Positions 55,106-64,000 of a stretch of 64,000 nucleotides of DNA are shown here, one piece after another. The stretch lies in contig NC_088776.1 of assembly GCF_954871325.1 (NCBI RefSeq), positions 27,886,508 to 27,950,507 of the forward strand. Direction: 5' to 3'. The translations under genes were made by a program, and so were the position numbers. A model generated the notes under the pieces. It was not told the origin of the DNA. It ran no database searches and worked only from the letters and a program-made list of their open reading frames with translations. This stretch comes from Gordionus sp. m RMFG-2023. Its lineage: Eukaryota; Nematomorpha; Gordioida; Chordodea; Parachordodidae. How positions within the stretch are numbered: the first letter of the stretch is position 1; each line of letters starts with the position of its first letter.

Positions 55106-55488
55106 TTTAAATGAATTTGATGCTTAATATGGGTGGGAACTGTAAGAAAAATTTATAGTGTTATTAATTAGAATTACCGGAGATATAATTTTGCAAAAAA
55201 ATAACTATAACTAGTTACTTGAGAATATAATTAGTTGCATTTTTTTAAATATAATGACAAAATTAACTCGTTACTTTTCAGATTACTTTTTAAGATATTT
55301 TATTCATAATATTTATATGATGATATTACCAATTAAAAATGATCCTCAATTATATGCCTCCCTTACATGTCATTTTTATTTATTTTTGGAGAAAAATGAG
55401 AGCATCTTTATGTTAAGGTCAAATAAAAATTTATTACATATAAATTTAAATAAATATTATTTGTTATTTATATATATATCAATAAGAT

Positions 55489-58314
55489 CAGGGATTCGAA
55501 CCGAACCCGAACCCGGAGAAGTGAACCCGGGTTTTTAGAAAAAAACTCTGAACCCGAACCGAACCTGAACCCCATTTATAAAATTTTCAAAACCTTGAAC
55601 CGAACCCAGGAATTTTATTTGAACCCGGGTTCAACCGGGTTCAGTGTATTATTTAAAATCATATATTAATATATATGTAAATACAAATATTATATTTTCA
55701 AATTTCCAATTAAATGAAGTGTTAATAAATTTTACAACTTAATTCATTTATGCCATTTTTAAATTTATTCTCGATTCCTATTGGAGTGTTAAAAAATTTT
55801 AAACAATTGAATTAATTTACGCCATTTATTTTTAAATTTTTATCTTATTATTCTTAAAGATTATTAATTAGAAGAAAATGGTTAACAAATCAAAGTAAAA
55901 ATTATTATATTGTTAATTAAAAAAATTCTAAACATATAACTTAAAAATTGTTAAATGTAGGGCAGTTTTTGTGAACTTATTAAAATGATTTTAAAATTTA
56001 TATATGCTAATCATTTATTTTTGGTTCAGATTAATTTTTACAAGATATTAATGAAGTGCATATTATAAATGAAATTTATAAATATCTCTTTTTTAATTCT
56101 GAAATCATTGCTATTTAAAAAAATTGTTCTCTTTTTATAGATTTAAGATTAAAGATAAAGTCATATTTGATAAGCATTTTACCCTTAATACAATAGAAAA
56201 AAAATCAATATGCTCATATTGCAAAGTAAAAATGTCTGGTAATCACTTGTCAAATTTAGAAAGACACCTGGAAAGAAATCACAACAATGAATATTTAAAT
56301 TATTTAAATGAAAAAACCAAATATCAGGAATTGTTATTGGCAAAAAAACCTAAAATTAATATAGAAACCTTTTTTCCAAAAAAGCATATAAGTATAAATA
56401 TATCATCTAATGATTTGATGAGTTCTATACTAGAACTTGTTACTGTAAATGGCTGGCCTTTATCAATTATTGAAGATTCGGGATTTCAAAGAATTATAAA
56501 TCCACTCCTATCTGGGCTCAATTTAGTTATAAACAAAGAAAATTTATCCAGAACTATTAATAAAACAGCCCAATCAATTAGAGACAAAATAAAGAGAGAG
56601 GTAGAAGGAAAATTAATAAGTTTAAAAGTTGATGCAGTTCAACGACTAGATAGGTCAATTCTTGGTGTAAATATTCAATTTATATCAAAGTCCATTATAA
56701 ATTTGAGGACTCTTGGAATTGTAGAGCTGAAAGAGAGATGTACAGGAGAATATATTAAAAACTTTACTAAAATTTAAAATTAATATTGAACAAATATACA
56801 CAATTACTTCTGATAATGGTTATAATTTTTTAAGAGCTATAAAGCTCCTGCAACCTGAAACTGATTATGATATAAGGAGTGAATCAGCAGATGAGGAAAT
56901 TATGGATATAAATGTATATAAATATGATATTGATGATATACAAAATACTTTTTTATCAACTATTATATCCTATCCGATTTATAGTGTACAGTGTGCAGCT
57001 CACACACTTCAGCTGGCACTTCAAGATGCTATAAAATTATCACCTATTGTGGAAACCATTGCAAAAGCTAGGAGCCTAAATTTAAAATTAAGACATCCCA
57101 CTTACCAAAAGTTATTAAAAAATATGAAACTCCCTAAGCCTGTGTTAGATTGCCACAGATGCCATTCAACCCATGATATGTTAGAAAGGCTGATTTTACT
57201 AAAACCCAATATCGAAGATTTTTTTTCAGAGCAATCTGATTATTTATTGACTGAAGATTGGAAAGAGATAATAACGATTGTTGAAATTTTAAAACAGCTA
57301 AAAATCGCAACCAAACAATTTCAATCTGAACAGTTAACACTGACAGATTTTTATGCAGCATGGTTAAGATGCTGCATCGAACTGGAAAAAAATCCAAACC
57401 ATTTTGCTCAATTACTATATTCTTGTCTTAAGAACAGAGAAGAAAGGTTTATAAAGAACGAAATTCTCTTAGCTGCCATATACCTGGACCCAAGATACAA
57501 GGTTAATTAAAAGCTTAGTAAATTAATTATTTTAGATTTATATTAAAATTGTTATTTTATGGAATATTTAAATATAAACAATATAAATCCTTAAATATTA
57601 CAGGTATTACTTAGTGATGATGATAAGATTTGTGCGAAAAGGCATCTTGTCAATTTATGGAGACGAATTAAAAGCTTAACAACGCCGATTTTATCTGATG
57701 ATATTAGTTCCGATGAAGTTATTGAACAAGAAGATGATTTAGAGAAATTGATACAACTTAAAGAAAGGCAGGAGAAAATACTTAAAAGAGGGCCAACGAT
57801 TGCTGAGAAAAGTATTGGAACAATAATTACTGGATTTAGCGATTATAAAAGATTAGATAAGAAGGAAAATATTTTGCATTTTTGGGAGTCTGCTAAGCTG
57901 GAACACCCTGAATTATATATTTTATCTAAAATCTTATTTGCTGTTCCTGCAACCCAAGTTAATTTATCATATTTTCACATATAAATACATTTAACATAGG
58001 TTAGCGTTGAAAGATCTTTTTCACATTTGAAATTCATTCTTTCATCACATAGATCGAGGATGAGTGAACAACTCTTGGAAGATATTATGCTAATACGTCT
58101 AAATAAAATTTTTAAAATTGATACATGACTATATGCTTTGTATAACTATATTTGCCTATAAATAAATTAAAAAATTTATTTTTTATATCAAATTTATGTC
58201 TAGTTTTTTATTATGATTTAAATATAGAATTTTTTTTATCAACTCAAAAATTCTTGAACCCGAACCGAACCCGAACCAAACCCGGGCAAAAATTTTGTCG
58301 GGTTCGCATCCCTG
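55489..58314 (+). mobile_element. hAT element 'GAACCCG', 2.8 kb, with target duplication
   Basis: Left end CAGGGATTCGAACCGAACCC; right end read inward CAGGGATGCGAACCCGAC. Target duplication AATAAGAT/AATAAGAC (55,481-55,488 and 58,315-58,322), 7 of 8 identical. Both subterminal zones are packed with GAACCCGAACC repeats. The enclosed transposase is the best preserved of its kind in the window. Related in layout to 13,794-17,036 and to the MITE-like stretch at 32,714-33,050. Confidence 0.93.
55879..58128 (+). CDS. hAT transposase, BED-finger type, four exons
   Basis: Proposed exons 55,879-55,895, 56,141-57,501, 57,604-57,957 and 58,000-58,128; introns are 245, 102 and 42 bp, all GT..AG. Exon 1 gives MVNKSK; exon 2 starts FKIKDKVIFDKHF and the BED finger CSYCKVKMSGNHLSNLERHL. 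Later come LGVNIQFISKSIINLRTLGI, IEQIYTITSDNG (conserved D), CAAHTLQLALQDAIK, SEQLTLTDFYAAWL and LAAIYLDPRYK. Exon 3 begins VLLSDDDKICAKRHL; across the last intron the dimerisation motif FAVPATQ-VSVERSFSHLKF is restored. One frame change near 56,760 (after EYIKN) interrupts exon 2, so this copy is probably dead, but only just. Ends with TGA at 58,126. Confidence 0.82.
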
Positions 58315-58638
58315 AATAAGACTACATTTCTAGCCTTTGCACATAAATTTTTTCGTCTGCTTTTGTAATTTCCATATTTTAAAATAGGTGTATTTATAAT
58401 TTAATAACTATCTAACCCTCATTTTCTTTAAATTTACCTTTCGGACTCACTTATTAATTATATTTATATAGTGTGTACTTGGTTTATTATACTGATACGA
58501 CCAGTCTTATATTTAGAAAATTAAATGAGTGGCACACTTAAATCTAAAAAATCTTCATAAACCAGTTCAGACCGATCTTTAATTTGCATAAATTTGCTAA
58601 TTTTTTTTAAAAAATTATCATTTTAAAAAAATTCGCGA

Positions 58639-58933
58639 TATTAGAGGTGCACCGATACCACTTTTTACCGATAGCCTGACACTTAGAAAAAACAAACACA
58701 ATAATTTATTAAGAAGATTTTATTTTTCTTGAATTATAAATGTAGTCTTCACTTAATATTGTTCAGATTTCGCGGTTCGTCAATGATAAAATAAAAATTA
58801 TGAATTCGATATTTTTCGCGTAAGGCGCTATCAAGAAGAAAAATATATTACATTTCAAGGACTCTCTGCCATTATTAAATAATTTATTCAATTAAATTAA
58901 TATTTGTTAAAAGTATGAATTAAGTATTTCAAC
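58639..58933. mobile_element. Possible hAT left end (TTAGAGGTGCACCGATACC)
   Basis: TTAGAGGTGCACCGATACCA is a common kind of hAT tip, here without a matching right end nearby. The sequence after it is A/T-rich and non-coding. Confidence 0.35.
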
Positions 58934-59770
58934 CAGGGTTGCCAGATGTCATGATTTAGCTGTGATTCTCCCGATACCAAATTTTTTATTCAATTATGTT
59001 TTCTCACATTTCACGCTTGTCTCTGGTTTTTTGGGATATTAAAATAATCACACATTTTTCTCACGTTTTATTTTCAAAATTTAAAAACAATATAAAGTTT
59101 TAAAATATTTAAATTGAATTGTTAATATTCCAGCCAAACAATCATATTCATTGATCAATATTTAATTTAATAGACATATTTAGGCATTGTCCTTAAGGTG
59201 GCATTAAATAACATAAATTTATAACCATAATCTGATGATATCTTAGCTATATATATACGCTTTTATCAAAAAACTTAAAATTCAACAAAATATTTATGGG
59301 AGCATTTCCAAAAACATTTTGCAACGTAATAATGATGAAGAAAAGGCTTAGAATTTCAAAAATAAATCAAAGATATTTGTAAAAATATTACAGAATATAT
59401 AGAAATATGCTATGATATTATAGATAATATAAGGAAATATCTCAGCCCCATGACATTAGAAAATGCCCGTATTAATTACACATTCCAAATATAGTTTTCG
59501 ATATATTCTTTAAGTAATATCCACATTTTCCAATTAAGAAGACAAATTATCTAAAAACAATCAATGTGCAGGAAAAATAGATGGATTTCCTTACATATAA
59601 TAACTCTCGCTCTTTAATAGAGAAAATATCAATTTTCCATTCCACATTCAAATGCGTCATCAGAGAAAATATTCAGCCTAATGAACTACTGCTTGGCGAA
59701 AAGAACTTAACAGATTACATATATATTCATTGGAAGATGGAATTATGATATAACAAGATTATAATTATTC
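58934..59770 (+). mobile_element. hAT remnant with CAGGGTTGCCAGATG end
   Basis: CAGGGTTGCCAGATGTCATG at 58,934 is a typical hAT terminus. Downstream on the plus strand around 59,630-59,720 one frame reads FSIPHSNASSEKIFSLMNYC, matching the hAT dimerisation motif (F-x-L-P-H-S-x-A-x-x-E-R-x-F-S). Most of the transposase between is gone and the right end was not found. Confidence 0.6.
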
Positions 59771-60214
59771 AGAGTTTTCAACCATAGCGCCGATGTAAAA
59801 TCTTTATTGCTCCTTTTAAAATCCTCCATAAAATATAATAATTAATATTTTACTTCATTTATAAACTTGGGAAATAATACATCTTAATAATTGTCAATAG
59901 TTTATAAATTAAAAAAGATTAAATTTAATATTGTCATAAAAATCTTGTATTATAAAATAGTATGAGTATTCTATATCGATAAACCTGTCCGAAGGCCGGA
60001 CAAAAGCGGGCGCAAATTGGAAGGTGTGAGGGACAAAGTCTCCCCCCCCCATAAATTATTATAAAAGAAAAACTCATGTTTTCAAGTGAAAAATATCTCA
60101 AAGGATGAACTTGGAAATGAATTTGAAGCATTGGCAGAAATATTTGAAGAAATGAATGTCTCCTCTGAGCTTATTTCCTATTGAGAAGACCTTTATCCGA
60201 AACAGCACCGTACT

Positions 60215-62130
60215 GATACTTTTGGCGGCCAAGGATAAAAAATAATTTGGCGACCCCTTAAAAAACATAATTTAAAGCTTTTTGATAATTTCTCGTAATG
60301 GGAATTAAAAGCATATATATTCTATTAAATTTTAATCATAAATGAGTAATGCACATTATAAAAATGAATATAATCCTAAATATTGAAATTTTATTTATTC
60401 TCCTCGCCTTTTTATATTCAAAAGAGGATATTATGTCATAATAATCAAAAGATGAGTCGATATCATTTCGTATTGAAATTAAAGAGAAATTCACAAGTCG
60501 GCCCTTGCCACGCAGGATAATAGGTAAGTTTTCATTAATTTGAGCGAGAAGCTGTGTTCTGAGGATGCCACGGTAGTTGGAATGGTTAAAGTAATCCTTA
60601 ATACAATTGATATATTTGGTAAGACATGGAGATTTAATAGGATGCTTGCTTAATATATTCACTAAAATTTTAATTCAATTAGTAGATCTTGAGGATTAAT
60701 ATTGCTTCCTAACGTACCCTAATCTGTAAATAAAATATTTACTTGACAGCATTTTTCCTTTAGCTCTCTTTCAGGCACATTTATCATTTCTGGTATATTA
60801 AATAAAAATCCAAAATGATTTTAGAGCTTAACTACTGGAAACATTCCTCCAACGAATATCTCGCTTGTTCTAGTAATGCATTAAAATTCAATCTCATATT
60901 CTTTTTGAGGATCATGTATAGGCGTATCATCTCCTTCGTAAAAAAATTATTTTTCAACTTTCCATCTACGGATGTTATTGAAGGAAGGCACTGATCTTCT
61001 AAACTCATTTATAATTACTGTGCAAGCTCTTTAGCTAAGTCAAGAGAATTCTGAAGACCGTTTTTCTTAAAGCGATTTTAAATATGCATACTTTCTATAA
61101 GTGTAATGACTCCTTCCAATCTAATACTTTACTTACAAATTCATCTTGGCTAACATATCAGACCAGATGACAAGAGTATCAAAAATGGAAAAAGGTTTAA
61201 TTCTTTAGCCAATGAAATGGCTTCTGTGCTTTATGGTCATTAGTTTTTTCGGATACGTCTATTAGCGCATCGTAAATATCACCAACCTGATTTCTAATGA
61301 CCTTTACACTACTATCGTGTTTCAGGTAACGGGGTTAATTTACAATTATTGATAGAACCTTTCAAATTTGCCATCGCTGAGTCAAAACAAAAAAAGAGAA
61401 TATATATTCGTTGGACACCGCTAAAAATTTGTGACTAATGATCATGCCATGTCACCAAGTAACCGATTTAAGCTTTGACTATCACAAGGCATAAAAACGC
61501 TCTCCGATTTATTTGTAATATTCGAGCTTGAACCTCTATCCTCTCATATTTGATTCTTTAGATAATGATAAATTTTTAGCAGGCCTGGCCAGTACTGAAA
61601 TCGATATTTAGATGCCAAAAAATCGCTCATTTATTTTAACGGAGTTGTAAAATCCTAAGTAAATTATAACTACGGTTAATTATTTATGGTGGCTTGTGCC
61701 TGGAGTGCAATCTAATATTACGAGAAAATATATTGTTTAATAGCAACAACATTTCTACTATTTTATCTCCTATCAAATTAATTTCAATTTTATTTCCAAG
61801 GCAATGTTAATGAAAACTTCATTATTCTTTATTCGATGAATGTGGTAGAATAATATTATATCAAATTTTGATAAAAAAAATCAAAAACTGAAAAATTAAA
61901 TGAAGTTTTTTTTTTACTAAAATATAAATCAATTTTTTTGTTTTTCAAAATTCATACATAGACTATTTTATAAAAAAAAGAATAATGCCTTGCTGTAGAA
62001 TATATAAATAAATCTTATTTTTTAAGAGCTAAAAATAATTGAGTAAAATTACAAAATTTGACAGCCCCTAAAATTCTCTAATTTCGGGGGCCCGGGGCGG
62101 CTTCTCCGTTCGCCCCCTCCACTTGTCTGC
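60215..62130 (-). mobile_element. hAT (DUF4371) decayed copy, distinct lineage
   Basis: Minus strand: about 61,530-61,370 gives SVFMPCDSQSLNRLLGDMA and TNIYSLF. About 61,305-61,200 gives KVIRNQVGDIYDALIDVSEK. About 61,110-61,020 gives LIESMHI..NSLDLAKELAQ. About 60,915-60,850 gives DPQKEYEIEF. About 60,640-60,545 gives the dimerisation block ITLTIPTTVASSEHSFSLKL, and 60,500-60,395 gives RLVNFSLISIRNDIDSSFDY with KKARRIN. Stops and frame changes are frequent. The 5' margin has GCCGCCCCGGGCCCCC (about 62,090), common in DUF4371 hAT ends; the opposite end is near GGCGGCCAAGG (60,223). Exact tips are not settled. Confidence 0.8.
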
Positions 62131-62449
62131 TCGACCTTGATCCGAAGACGTAGATATCCTAGTAAAACTATATTTTTTGATATAAATTAAATAATTAAGT
62201 TAAGCAACTCCTCTCTATAATGTAAAGTCAAACACAATTATACGTTAAATGCTATTGCCCGAACGACAAATTGTGTTGAAGGCTGGCATTATGAAATTAA
62301 ATTCCCATGCCAATGTTCTCATCTGACTTTTTGGAAATTAAGAGGGTCATAAAGATATGCACAAACAAAAGGCCCTATATCTTAAAGTCGTAATGGGGAA
62401 AACACCGTACCTCCTAAAGAAATATAAATATATTAAAAAGCGAGTTCAT
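62131..62449. other. Stretch without a recognisable gene
   Basis: A/T-rich sequence between two hAT elements; no domain, repeat or hairpin stands out. Confidence 0.4.
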
Positions 62450-62606
62450 TAATGAGTTTTAAATAATGAAACGAACGAAGTTCGTTTTTTTGAAAAAAGG
62501 TGATGAACGGCGTTCCTTTTTTTTGACGAACTTTGAACGTGAACACGTTCCTTTTCTTTGATGAACGCGTTCAATTTTACGTTCGTTCAATTTTAAAAAC
62601 ACTTTT

Positions 62607-62723
62607 TATTTTTATTTATTTGAAAAATTAATATTAATCCGCATTTTTTAACAAAAAAGTCTTATATTTTTATTTATTTGAAAAATTAATATTTAATCCA
62701 ATTTTTTAACAAAAAAGTCTTAT
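62607..62723. repeat. Tandem duplication, 2 x 58 bp
   Basis: TATTTTTATTTATTTGAAAA with the following CATTTTTTAACAAAAAAGTC block occurs at 62,607 and again at 62,665 in the hAT element's 5' region. Confidence 0.85.
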
Positions 62724-63110
62724 ATTTTTTAATCAGCTGTTTTTACTTTTTCCTCTTTCATATTGCAATTAACGTACCATAACGTGCTACTGCTAGAGAA
62801 GATAAGATTAAAGTTTATTAAAATAGCATGGCTTTAGAAAATTAAATGTCATTCCTTTGATTACTTTGGCTAGAACAATGACAAATTCTTTACAAAAATT
62901 GGAAATAAGATTAGATTTTGTAGCTTGAACGTTGATCAAATGCAGTGATAGAACGGTAAATATTATTTTATTTTAATCATATTTATTTACAGATTCTATG
63001 AACATTATATCTCAATATTGATAGCAATTATAACTTACACTAAAGAAATTAAGCTTAAAATCAGCCATCACCCACCTTTAAAGTAATTAAATTATACTGT
63101 AGTTCTCGGG

Positions 63111-63213
63111 TATAGGCTTTTTCTTTGTCCCACTCCTTTTAAATTAAAGCCTATAGAGGTTTAAGCAACATTTTTCGAAATGTTGTGCCTACAAGTACGT
63201 GCGGCTTGCCCAC
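63111..63213. other. Cluster of three perfect stem-loops
   Basis: TATAGGCTTT (63,111) pairs with AAAGCCTATA (63,146); CAACATTT-TTCG-AAATGTTG (63,166-63,185) is an 8-bp stem closed by a UUCG-type tetraloop; CCACA-AACG-TGTGG follows at about 63,209. The block is more G+C-rich than the surroundings. It resembles a folded RNA or a protein-binding leader upstream of the BED exon, but matches no RNA family that I recognise. Confidence 0.5.
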
Positions 63214-63399
63214 AAACGTGTGGAGGGCTCCTCATATTTTTACTTTTATACCCAAATTAAATTGTTCCAATTAGATGGAAATGAGGAAAACCTAGCGTAG
63301 CTCTGTTGTGTATTCAACGTTAGAGGGCGATGCGATATATATCACGTATATCACGTAATTTGAATATTTTATATTTTAATTTAATAGATTAGCATTTGC

Positions 63400-63645
63400 A
63401 TGGATATAAATATTTCATCATCAGATTCTGAAAATCAAAATTCAATATTAGATGAATTAGAATTACCATGGCCCAAACAAAAATATTTCACTGTTTTAAA
63501 ATCAAAAGGTAATTCAATAGTTACCAAAGGTAAAATGTGTCCAAAAAGTATTATATCAGTGTCAACATCTTTAAGCTCCAATTTAAAAAGACATCTGATT
63601 GTAACATTAATTATTTTATATTATATAATATGTATAACTATATAG
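63400..63645 (+). pseudogene. hAT BED-finger exon
   Basis: From ATG 63,400: MDINISSSDSENQNSILDEL, then SKGNSIVTKGKMCPKS and SSNLKRHL, the L-x-x-H-h spacing of a BED finger; only one of the paired cysteines is present. A donor-like position after KRHL could join a following exon, but no downstream transposase is seen before the right-end repeats begin. Confidence 0.55.
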
Positions 63646-64000
63646 CCAGTTAATAATTTATTTTAATTGTTCTAAGTAAAAATAATTACATAATATATAT
63701 ATATATATATAGTTAATTATAATAAGGCATTTTAATATTAGTATTTAAGAAAAAAATTTTATAAATTTATTTTTTTATCGCTCTATTATATTGTATTTAT
63801 AATTATATTATCAAAATAAAACTATTATTTTTTTATCATGACTAATATATTGTGTTGAAAAATATAAGGCATTTATTTATATTAAATTAAATTTTTAAAA
63901 AAATTTATCATAAAATTTTGAACGCATGAACGCGTTCATGAACTTGAACGCGTTCCTTTTTTTGAATTTGAACGTGAACGCGTTCGATTTTTGTCAATGA

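Larger units (their letters stand above)
62450..64000 (+). mobile_element. hAT element with GAACGCGTTC repeats, left part (runs off the window)
   Basis: The left region (62,450-62,600) is packed with ACGAACGAAGTTCG, GAACGTGAACACGTTC and GATGAACGCGTTCAATTT; the sequence 63,920-64,000 repeats GAACGCGTTCATGAACTTGA-type motifs, indicating the approaching right end. A BED-finger exon lies between (63,400-63,645). The exact left tip is near GTTCATTAATGAG (62,446). With only 1.5 kb between the repeat zones, it is probably a deletion derivative. Confidence 0.7.

Noticed and set aside
63166-63190. Hammerhead ribozyme (CGAAA seen in the hairpin)
   Set aside because: No CTGANGA core box occurs at the required position upstream, so the catalytic core is absent.

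Overview
The window looks like nuclear DNA of an invertebrate animal. It is strongly A+T-rich, the one recognisable host gene is an animal-type lysosomal phospholipase with spliceosomal introns, there is a tRNA-derived SINE, and the rest is mostly eukaryotic transposon debris (hAT, piggyBac, Tc1/mariner, Harbinger-like, a non-LTR retrotransposon clade and old Gypsy pieces). I cannot name the species. Host and transposon genes share very small introns of about 42-56 bp with GT..AG ends, while the same host gene also carries introns of 7.9 and 18.5 kb filled with mobile elements.

Layout. 1-13,800: fragments of hAT transposases, a LINE reverse transcriptase, a Gypsy fossil, and a 4.3 kb foldback-type element (7,219-11,534) whose long inverted ends are arrays of a 14-bp unit. 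13,794-17,036: a decayed but end-to-end hAT. 17,613-24,000: a hAT copy with an internal inversion, a decayed LINE carrying a 370-bp hAT MITE with a perfect 8-bp target duplication, and a 1.8 kb element with TTA duplications. 25,450-54,020: minus-strand host gene related to PLA2G15 (LPLA2/LCAT family); seven exons were found at 54,020-53,864, 53,808-53,686, 53,642-53,548, 35,028-34,801, 34,744-34,553, 34,050-33,790 and 25,871-25,450. The reading frame is kept across all six introns.

The 7.9 kb intron holds a second foldback element (29,236-31,179) with about 210-bp ends, a ~110-bp tandem array and a hAT inserted in one arm, plus a LINE 3' end. The 18.5 kb intron holds a Gypsy gag fossil, a three-level nest (piggyBac inside a Harbinger-like element inside a GGGGAGAC-ended element, 39,024-44,635), a nearly whole hAT (46,753-49,119, exact TSD) inserted in a Gypsy pol fossil, a complex inverted repeat, and a Tc1/mariner-type element (51,295-53,259). 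54,445-64,000: SINE, a hAT with three apparent introns (55,489-58,314), further hAT remains, and the start of another hAT running off the end.

The genes do not form a pathway. The window is one phospholipase gene whose introns and flanks have been filled by many generations of mostly DNA transposons, with hAT elements dominating. The signal-peptide exon of the phospholipase was not found.
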